Assembly: GCA_012719495.1 (NCBI GenBank)
Contig: JAAYAG010000118.1
Location: 1-64,000 of the forward strand
Origin: Bacteroidales bacterium
GTDB lineage: Bacteria > Bacteroidota > Bacteroidia > Bacteroidales > Prolixibacteraceae
Length of the DNA: 64,000 nt
Reading direction: 5' to 3'
The notes beneath the pieces were generated by a model, which saw only the letters and a list, made by a program, of their open reading frames with translations, ran no database searches and was not told the DNA's origin. Shown here one piece after another: positions 10,055 through 17,905 of the stretch; the first letter of the stretch is position 1; each line of letters opens with the position of its first letter. The translations under genes and the position numbers were made by a program.

Positions 10055-10948
10055 ATGGAAAATATTTTTACAGGAACCGGGCCTGCGCTGATCACGCCTT
10101 TCAACAACGACCTATCGGTCGACTATACTTCGCTGGGAAATTTGTTGGAGTTTCAGATGAGTAAGGGGATCAATTTTATTGTAGCCCTGGGGACTACAGC
10201 CGAGACAGTTACGCTTACGCACGAAGAGCGGCATCAGGTGTACCGTTTCATTAAAGACATTAATAACGGGCGCTTGCCCCTTATGGTAGGTTTCGGTGGG
10301 AACAATACCGCAGAAGTAATAGCTCATATCAAATCAGCCGATTTTTCCGGAATCGACGCCATCCTATCGGTAGTTCCATATTATAATAAACCTTCGCAGG
10401 AAGGGCTTTACCGTCATTTTATGGCACTTGCTGAGATTTGTCCTGTTCCAATCGTTTTGTACAATGTGCCTTCGCGTTGCGGGGTAAACATGAGTGCCGA
10501 AACGACCTTGAGACTTGCAAATTCTTCTTCAAAATTCATTGCGATAAAAGAAGCTTCAGGAAACATTGACCAAATCAAAAAGATTATAGATGAATCTCCT
10601 GTCGGATTTGGGGTAATATCGGGCGACGATTCAATGATTTATCCTATTAATGCGCTCGGTGGTGATGGGGTTATTTCGGTAATGGCCAATGCATTACCTG
10701 CCGAAACTGTGATGCTTACCAACAACAGCATGAATAACGAACCTATTGCCGAAGCCGAACAAGATGGCTACAATGAACTCATTAAATTGCTTTTTGTTGA
10801 AGGAAATCCTGCCGGGGTTAAAGCTATTCTTCACCAGAAAGGAATGATAGATAATGTATTACGTTTACCGTTGTGCCCTGTTAGCGATAAAGTGTATCAA
10901 GCAATTTCTGAAGAATTGATGAGTATAGGAAATGTCAATCATTTTTAA
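10055..10948 (+). CDS. dapA: 4-Hydroxy-tetrahydrodipicolinate synthase
   Basis: 297 aa, normal DapA length. It condenses pyruvate with aspartate semialdehyde in the first committed step of diaminopimelate/lysine synthesis. Conserved features are the LGTTAETVTLTHEE phosphate-binding/active-site block (usual form GTTGE), the catalytic Tyr in VLYNVPSRCGVNM, the Schiff-base Lys in IAIKEASG, and the GDD motif after VISG. Its product feeds the Ddh encoded about 4 kb upstream on the opposite strand. Its last 17 nt overlap the start of nspC, which implies one mRNA and translational coupling. Confidence 0.97.
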   Translation: MENIFTGTGPALITPFNNDLSVDYTSLGNLLEFQMSKGINFIVALGTTAETVTLTHEERHQVYRFIKDINNGRLPLMVGFGGNNTAEVIAHIKSADFSGIDAILSVVPYYNKPSQEGLYRHFMALAEICPVPIVLYNVPSRCGVNMSAETTLRLANSSSKFIAIKEASGNIDQIKKIIDESPVGFGVISGDDSMIYPINALGGDGVISVMANALPAETVMLTNNSMNNEPIAEAEQDGYNELIKLLFVEGNPAGVKAILHQKGMIDNVLRLPLCPVSDKVYQAISEELMSIGNVNHF

Positions 10949-12074
10949 CCAAATTCCTTCGCCCTGCTTTGTTCTCGATGAACATCTGCTCGAGAAGAAC
11001 CTCGCGCTTATTGCTTCGGTAAAACAACGGGCTGGTATTGACATTATATTGGCATTCAAAGGTTTTGCCATGTGGGGCGTGTTCCCTTTGGTGAAAAAAT
11101 ACATACAATCAACTACTGCCAGTTCGCTCAACGAAGCCCTTTTGGCCGTTCGTGAGTTTGGTACGCCGGCTCATACGTATGCCCCGGTGTATTCCGATGA
11201 AGATTTCCCTGGCATTTTAGACTGCTCCAGCCATATTACTTTCAACTCGCTTAACCAGTTCGAAAAATTCTTGCCGGTAATTCAGCAGTCGGGCAGGGAA
11301 GTGTCGGTTGGCTTACGTGTTAACCCTGAATATTCCGAAGTAGAAACAGAACTCTATAACCCTTGTGCACCGGGATCCCGCCTTGGTGTGCTTGCTTCTC
11401 AGTTGCCCGAGAAGTTACCTGAGGGGATTGATGGGCTTCACTTCCATGCATTGTGCGAGTCGAAGTCGTTCGATCTGGAAAAGACACTACAAGCTTTTGA
11501 AAATAAATTTAGTCGATATTTTTCTCAAATTAAGTGGGTTAACATGGGTGGAGGACATTTAATGACCCATAAAGATTACGATGTTGAACATCTTATTTCC
11601 GTGTTGAAAAACTTTCGTGAACGTACCGGCCTTGAGGTTATTCTAGAACCCGGAAGTGCTTTTGCCTGGGAAACCGGGTATTTGGTGTCTACAGTTCTCG
11701 ATGTTGTTGAAAATTATGGAATTAAAACAGCAATTCTCGATGTTTCGTTTGCTGCCCATATGCCCGATTGTCTCGAAATGCCTTACAAACCCCGAATTAT
11801 GGGAAGCTATTTTGAACCGCAGCCAGGAAAACCTACCTATCGGATGGGCGGAAACTCTTGCCTGTCGGGCGACTATGTCGGTTTTTGGTCATTCGACAAA
11901 GAACTTAAGCCGGGCGACCGCATAATATTTGAGGATATGATCCATTATACCATGGTGAAAACCACCTTTTTCAACGGGGTAAACCACCCATCTATTGGTA
12001 CATGGAACGAAAATAAAGGCTTTTCCTTGCTTCGTCGTTTTGGCTACGACGACTATAAAAATAAACTCTCCTGA
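10932..12074 (+). CDS. nspC: Carboxynorspermidine decarboxylase
   Basis: 380-aa fold-type III PLP decarboxylase, matching NspC/CANSDC in length. It decarboxylates carboxyspermidine or carboxynorspermidine to give (nor)spermidine in the alternative polyamine route common in Bacteroidota. The PLP-binding Lys is in LAFKGFAMW (about residue 38); GLHFHALCES, the glycine loop VNMGGGHLMTHKDYD and EPGSAFAW are family-specific, and the GNSCLSGD block holds the second-site Cys. It is related to LysA but the motifs favour NspC. The ATG lies inside the end of dapA (17-nt overlap). The partner carboxyspermidine dehydrogenase is not in the window. Confidence 0.92.
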   Translation: MSIIFNQIPSPCFVLDEHLLEKNLALIASVKQRAGIDIILAFKGFAMWGVFPLVKKYIQSTTASSLNEALLAVREFGTPAHTYAPVYSDEDFPGILDCSSHITFNSLNQFEKFLPVIQQSGREVSVGLRVNPEYSEVETELYNPCAPGSRLGVLASQLPEKLPEGIDGLHFHALCESKSFDLEKTLQAFENKFSRYFSQIKWVNMGGGHLMTHKDYDVEHLISVLKNFRERTGLEVILEPGSAFAWETGYLVSTVLDVVENYGIKTAILDVSFAAHMPDCLEMPYKPRIMGSYFEPQPGKPTYRMGGNSCLSGDYVGFWSFDKELKPGDRIIFEDMIHYTMVKTTFFNGVNHPSIGTWNENKGFSLLRRFGYDDYKNKLS

Positions 12075-12152
12075 AAGGATAAACATTTTCAGAATTGCTT
12101 CACACTTCGCTTTTGTTTTTATAGTTTTATCGTCATTATAAAAAAGATAATC

Positions 12153-13532
12153 ATGGAAAATAACATAAAGTGCCCCAATTGTGGCTTTCAGTTTCCGGTT
12201 GAAGGAGCGCTCTTTAACCAGGCCGAAGAGCAGATCAGGAAAGAATATGAGAAGAAAATGGCCCAAAATGCCTCAATCATAAAACAGCAGAAAGAAGCCC
12301 TTGAAAAAGAAAAAGTAGACTTTGAAAAAAAGAAAGAGAAAGAGAATGAACTGTTTACTGAACGGCTCACAAAGAAAATCGAAGAAGAAAGGCTGCGGTT
12401 AAAAAAAATATCAGACGAAGAATTGGAACAACGCAACCGTTTTTTCAATGAAGAACGTGAGCGCATGAGAAAACTGGCCACCGAAGAAATTGAACAAAAA
12501 ACCCGGCAGCTTGACGAAGAAAAGGAAAAACTGAAAAAACAAGCTCAGGAAGAATTCGAACTGAAAATACGTCAGTTGGAAGAAGAAAACGAAAAACGCA
12601 AGAATGAAAATAAAGAACTGAAAAACAAAGAGCTGGAGATTCTGAAGCGTGAAGTCGAGCTAAAAGAAAAGCAAGAAGAATTTCAGCTTGAGCTACAGAA
12701 AAAATTCCTCGAAAAGCAAGAAGAATTGGCCGCCGAAATCAGAAAGAAAGAGCAGGAAAAAGTTGATTTGCGCATCAAAGAGTACGAAAAGAAACTCGAA
12801 GACCAGAAAAAACTGGTTGAGGAGATGCAACGAAAAGCAGAGCAGGGATCGATGCAGATGCAGGGTGAGGTACAGGAAATAGCCCTCGAAGATTTGTTGC
12901 GGGCCGATTTCCCGTTCGACATAATCGATGAAGTGCCGAAAGGTGTGCGTGGGGCCGATGTGATACAAACCGTGATTAACCCGTTGCAACAAGTGTGCGG
13001 AAAAATAATTTACGAAAGCAAACGCACCAAAGCATTTTCAGACCAGTGGATTGAAAAACTTAAAGAAGATCAGCGTGAACAAAGCGCGGTTATTGCCGTG
13101 ATTGTTACCGAAGTACTGCCCAAAGAAATTGAGCGTTTCGGCCGCCGCGACGGAGTCTGGATTTGTACTTATCACGATGTAAAAAGCCTGATTTTTATTT
13201 TGCGTGAAACGATTTTGCGTGAGTACTCTATACGTATGTCGCACGAAAACAAAGGCGATAAGGTAGAATTGCTTTACCGTTATCTGGTAAGCGACGATTT
13301 CCATCAGCGTGTTGAAGCTATTGTTGAAGGCTTCTCCTCGTTAAAAGGCGAAATGGATCGCGAAAAACGGGCCATGATGAAAATTTGGAAAGAGCGCGAA
13401 AAACAGATAGAGAAGGTAATAAGCAATACGATAGATATGTACGGTTCTATTCGTGGAATTGCCGGCAACGCAATTGCCCCGGTGAAAGCCCTTGAACTGG
13501 GTGAGGGGTACGATGTTGACGTCGACGAGTAA
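12153..13532 (+). CDS. DUF2130 coiled-coil protein with nuclease-like C-terminal domain
   Basis: 459 aa. A short N-terminal zinc-ribbon-like piece (IKCPNCGFQFPVEGAL, only one CxxC pair) is followed by about 230 residues of highly charged Glu/Lys coiled coil (about 25-255), then the DUF2130 domain (about 265-430). That domain has a PD-(D/E)XK-like pattern: GVRGADVIQTV (Asp), then IIYESKRTKAFSDQW (E-x-K), then VIAVIVTE. Members are widespread in Bacteroidota and Proteobacteria and are usually of unknown function; a DNA- or RNA-cleaving activity is inferred only from the fold. It stands 78 bp after nspC on the same strand, with no partner gene. Confidence 0.85.
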   Translation: MENNIKCPNCGFQFPVEGALFNQAEEQIRKEYEKKMAQNASIIKQQKEALEKEKVDFEKKKEKENELFTERLTKKIEEERLRLKKISDEELEQRNRFFNEERERMRKLATEEIEQKTRQLDEEKEKLKKQAQEEFELKIRQLEEENEKRKNENKELKNKELEILKREVELKEKQEEFQLELQKKFLEKQEELAAEIRKKEQEKVDLRIKEYEKKLEDQKKLVEEMQRKAEQGSMQMQGEVQEIALEDLLRADFPFDIIDEVPKGVRGADVIQTVINPLQQVCGKIIYESKRTKAFSDQWIEKLKEDQREQSAVIAVIVTEVLPKEIERFGRRDGVWICTYHDVKSLIFILRETILREYSIRMSHENKGDKVELLYRYLVSDDFHQRVEAIVEGFSSLKGEMDREKRAMMKIWKEREKQIEKVISNTIDMYGSIRGIAGNAIAPVKALELGEGYDVDVDE

Positions 13533-13573
13533 TGCTCTGCAAATAAATGGATTAATCGATTGATTGATCTTTT

Positions 13574-14302
13574 CTACATCCATCCGTTTAGCCAATAATA
13601 GGCTATGGCTAAATATTCTCGCATAACGATTATCTCATATTTTAGGTAGTCCCAAAATTTATATCGTATTGATATTGAGTTGCCAACATCTGGTATCGCT
13701 GTTTTGCCTCCTAACTTTTCTGATTTGATTCGCAAATCGGTTTCGAGCATCACATCGTTGGCCGGGTATCCATAAACCTTTTCAAAACCAGCTTTTTCAA
13801 AGCACCGTACCGAGCGGAAAACGTGTTCGGGAGATGAAACAATGGCCATAGGCTCTGTAATGCGGTGTTGATCAGAAATTTCTTTTACAAGCAATGCCTG
13901 ATGCCTTGTATTGAGCCCTGCTGCTTCTAAAACAATCCGTGCAGAATCGATACCCCAGGCAGTGAGTGTTTTAACCATTTGACTGATTGTGCTTTTAGAG
14001 TCAAGTGTATCGCCGGGAGTGGTTACAACCACTTGGGCTTCTGGATATTTTTGTGCTAATTCGTTGGTGTACCAGAGGCGTATTAACACCGTTTCGCTGG
14101 GAAAACCACCGGCCCCCATCACTACAATGGTGTTGATATCTTCTACTATTTCAGTGTGATAACTGCTGAGCTGGTATCGTGCCCAAAACGGGAGTGAAGT
14201 GGTAGCAAAAATTGCCATCAGCAGCAAAGAGCATCCTGCGGTTATCAGCAAAATAGAGATAATCCTTACCAGCGCTTTTTTTATTTTTTGTATCTTCGGC
14301 AT
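13574..14302 (-). CDS. YdcF/SanA/ElyC family membrane protein (DUF218)
   Basis: 242 aa from the ATG at 14302, just before MPKIQKIKKALV. A longer reading to 14425 would run into the divergent DUF554 gene and add a region with no family resemblance. One N-terminal membrane helix (about residues 11-35) anchors a DUF218 domain (about 50-240) with TIVVMGAGGFPSETVLIR, VVTTPGDT and VSSPEHVFRSVRCF, the conserved blocks of the SanA/YdcF family. E. coli relatives affect envelope integrity and vancomycin sensitivity; the biochemical activity is unclear. It diverges from DUF554 with only 52 bp between the starts. Confidence 0.82.
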   Translation of the reverse strand: MPKIQKIKKALVRIISILLITAGCSLLLMAIFATTSLPFWARYQLSSYHTEIVEDINTIVVMGAGGFPSETVLIRLWYTNELAQKYPEAQVVVTTPGDTLDSKSTISQMVKTLTAWGIDSARIVLEAAGLNTRHQALLVKEISDQHRITEPMAIVSSPEHVFRSVRCFEKAGFEKVYGYPANDVMLETDLRIKSEKLGGKTAIPDVGNSISIRYKFWDYLKYEIIVMREYLAIAYYWLNGWM

Positions 14303-14354
14303 GCCAAATAAATCGACCTGTAAAATAGTCGATTTCCAAAACAAAACAAAGCGT

Positions 14355-15044
14355 ATGATTCTTTTTGGAACGATTGTCAACGTGGTTGCCGTGCTAGCCG
14401 GCAGTTTGCTGGGATTTTTTTTCAATTCAAGGTTGCCCGAACGGATAGTGAAAATTATTTTTCAGGCTATTGGTCTGTTTACCATTTATATAGGCATGGT
14501 TATGGCTATGAAAACCCACCAGATTTTAATCCTTATCTTCAGTATGGTTCTAGGTGCCGCAGTTGGTGAATTGATTGATATTGAGAAATATGTAAATAGA
14601 TTTAGCGAATGGCTCAAAAGAAAAATCAGGTCTAAAAACGAAACTTTTTCTGAAGGCATGATTACTGCTTTTTTGCTTTTTTGCATGGGCTCGATGACCA
14701 TTTTGGGAGCTTTCGAAGAAGGTACACAGGCAAAGTCTGACTTGCTGATTGCCAAATCAGTAATGGATGGATTTAGTTCGTTGGCGCTGGCTTCAGCCTT
14801 AGGGCTTGGTGTGGCTTTTTCAGTAATCCCTTTGATTGTTTTTCAGGGAGGATTAACGGTTTTGGCTGCATGGCTGGGAAACCTTATGCCTTCGGTAGTG
14901 GTCGACGAAATGTCTGCTGCTGGTGGCTTAATGTTGGTGGGGCTTGGCTTTTCAATTATGGAAATAAAAAAAATAAAAGTAGTCAATATGTTACCGGCTT
15001 TGGTATTTGCCGTTGTATTGGCCTATTTGTTTTTGCCGAGATAA
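14355..15044 (+). CDS. DUF554 family integral membrane protein
   Basis: 229 aa from the ATG at 14355 (an upstream in-frame extension has no family similarity and overlaps the YdcF start). About seven hydrophobic helices. It begins MILFGTIVNVVAVLAGSLLG, typical of DUF554 proteins (E. coli YdfK/YqgA type), with conserved blocks CMGSMTILGAFEEG, KSVMDGFSSLALAS and VIPLIVFQGGLTVLA. The function is unknown; a transport role has been suggested from topology only. Confidence 0.88.
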   Translation: MILFGTIVNVVAVLAGSLLGFFFNSRLPERIVKIIFQAIGLFTIYIGMVMAMKTHQILILIFSMVLGAAVGELIDIEKYVNRFSEWLKRKIRSKNETFSEGMITAFLLFCMGSMTILGAFEEGTQAKSDLLIAKSVMDGFSSLALASALGLGVAFSVIPLIVFQGGLTVLAAWLGNLMPSVVVDEMSAAGGLMLVGLGFSIMEIKKIKVVNMLPALVFAVVLAYLFLPR

Positions 15045-15128
15045 GAGTTATTTCGATATTAAGATAAAGCTACTTATTGTTTATAGGATTCTGAAATATA
15101 GTATATTATTAATGTTTAATTGACGAAT

Positions 15129-16004
15129 ATGTTTACGAGTGAAAATGTTGAAGTGCCAGTTTTCAGTTGGAGCGAGAAAATTCTTCCATGGATTATGGCT
15201 CATGGGATTAAGATTGTATTTATTATCATTGTTACACTTATTCTCAACAGGTTTGTCAATCGGTTCATAACCCGTATTGTGCGCATTGCAGTGGTTGCCG
15301 ACAAGTATTCGTCGAAAGAGGCTGAAGAAAAGCGGGAAAATACGCTGATCCATATATTTACGTTTGCCTTGCGGATTCTTTTGTGGTCGTTGGCTATACT
15401 CACCATACTTCAGGAGTTTGGCGTAAAGGTAGGAGCTCTGTTGGGGGCCGCAGGTATTGTAGGTGTGGCGTTGGGGTTTGGCGCTCAGTCGTTGGTTCGC
15501 GATGTGATTTCTGGTTTGTTCATCATCATTGAAAATCAGTATCGTATCGGCGATGTTATCGATGTTGGAACCGTTAACGGAACCGTTGAGGATATTACCT
15601 TGCGGAAAACTACCCTGCGCGATATCGACGGTACAACCCATCACATACCCCATGGGGAAATTAAAATTGTTTCGAACAAATCCAAAGATTTTGCCCGCAT
15701 CAATTTAGATGTTGGAGTGGCTTATGATTCTAACCTTGAGCATGTTATTGAAGTGATAAATCGTGTGGGAAATGAGTTGGCCGAAGACCCCGCATGGAAA
15801 GATATGATAACAGCGCCTCCACAATTTCTGAGGGTCAATAAATTGGGCGATTCAGCCATTGAAATTAAAATATTAGGCGAAACAATTCCGTTAAAACAGT
15901 GGGAGATCACCGGAGAATTGCGTAAAAAAATTGTGATTGCTTTTAATAAAGAAAATATAGAGATTCCATTCCCACAGCGGGTTATCCATTCGCCAAACAA
16001 GTAA
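15129..16004 (+). CDS. Small-conductance mechanosensitive channel, MscS family
   Basis: 291 aa from the ATG at 15129; a TTG at 15120 is also possible. Three membrane helices (about 20-42, 75-95, 98-125). The third is the pore helix with the Gly/Ala pattern GALLGAAGIVGVALGFGAQ, followed by SLVRDVISG and the beta domain signature RIGDVIDVGTVNGTVEDI...TTLRDIDG. The length matches E. coli MscS (286 aa). It opens under membrane tension to release solutes after hypo-osmotic shock. It lies 75 bp after DUF554 on the same strand. Confidence 0.92.
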   Translation: MFTSENVEVPVFSWSEKILPWIMAHGIKIVFIIIVTLILNRFVNRFITRIVRIAVVADKYSSKEAEEKRENTLIHIFTFALRILLWSLAILTILQEFGVKVGALLGAAGIVGVALGFGAQSLVRDVISGLFIIIENQYRIGDVIDVGTVNGTVEDITLRKTTLRDIDGTTHHIPHGEIKIVSNKSKDFARINLDVGVAYDSNLEHVIEVINRVGNELAEDPAWKDMITAPPQFLRVNKLGDSAIEIKILGETIPLKQWEITGELRKKIVIAFNKENIEIPFPQRVIHSPNK

Positions 16005-16034
16005 AAACGACCATAAAACCTTAGTAAAACTATT

Positions 16035-17480
16035 ATGGACATAAAGCATACATCTGACATTCTCTCATCCCTATTCAGTATGGTCTTTTTTAATGAAAAG
16101 CCAACAAGCATAGAGAAACTCCCGGGGTCGGGTTCCGATAGGGTTTATTATCGGCTGAAAAATGAAAACTGGTCGGCTATTGGAGCGTTTAATGAAAATG
16201 TGAAAGAAAACGAAGCGTTCTTTAGTTTCACCAATACTTTTCTCGAAATTAGGATTCCGGTCCCGACTCTGTATGCTATAGCTCCCGATCGGCAGCATTA
16301 CCTTATCTCAGACCTTGGCAACGAAACCTTGTATGATCTCATTGTGAGCAAAAGAAAATCAGGGAATTGTGGCGATGCTCTTTGTGCCATGAAAGAAGTG
16401 TTGGCTGGCTTGATTACAATACAGCTCGATGGGGGCGACACTATCGATTTTTCGAAATGTTATCCCAGTGAAGCATTCGACAGGCGTGCTATTATGTGGG
16501 ACCTTAACTATTTTAAATACCAATTCTTGAAGATATCAACTGTTCCTTTCGATGAACAGTGCTTGGAGGATGATTTTGAACGACTTGCGGATTATTTGCT
16601 GCAAGCTCCTTCCCATTTTTTTATGTTTCGCGATTTTCAGTCGAGGAATATCATGATGGTGGGCAATAAACCATTTTTCATTGATTATCAAGGGGGTAGA
16701 AAGGGGCCGTTACAATATGATCTGGCCTCGCTGCTTTTTAGCCCGAAAACGGGGTTGAATCCAGTTCAGCGCGAGGTTATGCTCGAGTATTACATAAAGG
16801 TGCTCGAAAGTTATTTTACGTTCGACCGAAAGGAATTTATCAATTTTTATTATGCATTTGCCCTTGCTCGAATAATGCAAGCTATTGGTGCATATGGGTT
16901 TAGAGGAATTTATGAACACAAGGCAAATTTTCGTAGCAGTATTCCATTAGCGATCGAAAACTTGAAATGGATCAAAGATAATAACCATATAACCATAGAA
17001 CTGCCTGAAATATATAGAATTATAGATTCATTGGCGCAATCGGAATGGGCTCAAAAGTTCGATTTGCCGGCGAATAAACTTACCGTTAGGGTAACCAGCT
17101 TTTCGTATAAAAAGGGTATACCTGCCGACCCCTCGGAGAATGGTGGCGGTTTTGTATTCGATTGCCGGGGGCTGCCAAATCCCGGGCGATTTCCCGAATA
17201 TAAAAATAAAACTGGTTTAGATGAACCTGTTATCCAGTATCTTGAACAGTTCGATGAGGTGAAACGTTTTCAGCAGCATGTTCGAGATTTGGTGAAAATT
17301 TCATTGGATGAATATCTTTCCCGCGGCTTTAACCACTTGATGGTTAGTTTTGGTTGCACCGGAGGTCAGCACCGGTCGATTTATAACGCCGAAAGCTTTG
17401 CCCGTTGGCTCGAAAACAATTTCGCGGTGAACGTGGTTTTATTCCATAACGAAATGAAAACCATCAAAGCAAATGGCTAA
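16035..17480 (+). CDS. AmgK-like sugar kinase fused to RapZ C-terminal domain
   Basis: 481 aa. Residues about 1-330 are an aminoglycoside-phosphotransferase-type kinase: SGSDRVYYR (nucleotide loop), FRDFQSRNIM (catalytic Asp and Asn of the Brenner motif, with Arg in place of the usual His) and FFIDYQGGRKG (DFG-like metal Asp). The best analogue is AmgK, the anomeric MurNAc/GlcNAc kinase of peptidoglycan recycling. Residues about 345-475 match the RapZ C-terminal domain: TSFSYKKGIP, FVFDCRGLPNPGR and SFGCTGGQHRSIYNAE. In E. coli RapZ this domain senses glucosamine-6-phosphate, which suggests amino-sugar feedback (inference). The usual neighbour MurU uridylyltransferase is missing; instead a tiny zinc-ribbon gene overlaps the end by 8 nt. 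Confidence 0.85.
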   Translation: MDIKHTSDILSSLFSMVFFNEKPTSIEKLPGSGSDRVYYRLKNENWSAIGAFNENVKENEAFFSFTNTFLEIRIPVPTLYAIAPDRQHYLISDLGNETLYDLIVSKRKSGNCGDALCAMKEVLAGLITIQLDGGDTIDFSKCYPSEAFDRRAIMWDLNYFKYQFLKISTVPFDEQCLEDDFERLADYLLQAPSHFFMFRDFQSRNIMMVGNKPFFIDYQGGRKGPLQYDLASLLFSPKTGLNPVQREVMLEYYIKVLESYFTFDRKEFINFYYAFALARIMQAIGAYGFRGIYEHKANFRSSIPLAIENLKWIKDNNHITIELPEIYRIIDSLAQSEWAQKFDLPANKLTVRVTSFSYKKGIPADPSENGGGFVFDCRGLPNPGRFPEYKNKTGLDEPVIQYLEQFDEVKRFQQHVRDLVKISLDEYLSRGFNHLMVSFGCTGGQHRSIYNAESFARWLENNFAVNVVLFHNEMKTIKANG

Positions 17481-17601
17481 GAAAAGATGTAAAAAAGAAG
17501 ATTATTCACCTCCCGAAGAACCAAAATACCAATGCAAAAAATGCGGAAGGCTTGCCAAAAAAGAAAATCAGGTGTGCGACCCTAAAAAGTATAAACTTTA
17601 G
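17473..17601 (+). CDS. 42-aa zinc-ribbon-like small protein
   Basis: Starts MAKKRCKKEDYSPPEEPK and contains YQCKKCGRLAKKENQVCDPKK, a CxxC pair plus a third and a fourth Cys, so a small zinc-binding knuckle is plausible. Very basic (about one third Lys/Arg). The ATG overlaps the last 8 nt of the kinase-RapZ gene, which is a translational-coupling arrangement and the best argument that it is real. No homologue function is known to me. It could be a ribosome- or RNA-binding peptide, but nothing in the sequence proves that. Confidence 0.65.
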   Translation: MAKKRCKKEDYSPPEEPKYQCKKCGRLAKKENQVCDPKKYKL

Positions 17602-17905
17602 TGATCCACATTCATATGTTCTTTAAAATTTGATAGATATATTCTTGGGCAAAGCACCATTGTTTCAAAAAGGTTTTTCTTTGTGTTCGTTTTATTTTTT
17701 AGTGATTCACTAGTTTATTCTCTGGGTTTTACTCTTCCTTGCCAAACAAATCGCATAGGCGGGATAATATTTTTTTGATGTTTTGGTTATTTTTGAGAAC
17801 AATGGAGGAATGTTTTAAAACATGTTTATTCCTTCGAAATATTGAAATTGGAATAGGTTGAATTAGTATCTATGTTTTTGTAAATAGTTAAATACCACTG
17901 TGTAT
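17602..17905. other. Intergenic region upstream of the 5'-nucleotidase gene
   Basis: 304 bp, AT-rich, no coding signal. The only structure seen is a 13-bp palindrome TAGTGA-t-TCACTA at 17700-17712, about 195 bp before the next start. No promoter of the TAnnTTTG type was found. Confidence 0.4.

Noticed and set aside
14302-14425. Longer N-terminus for the YdcF-like protein
   Set aside because: The extra 41 residues overlap the divergent DUF554 start and show no family resemblance.
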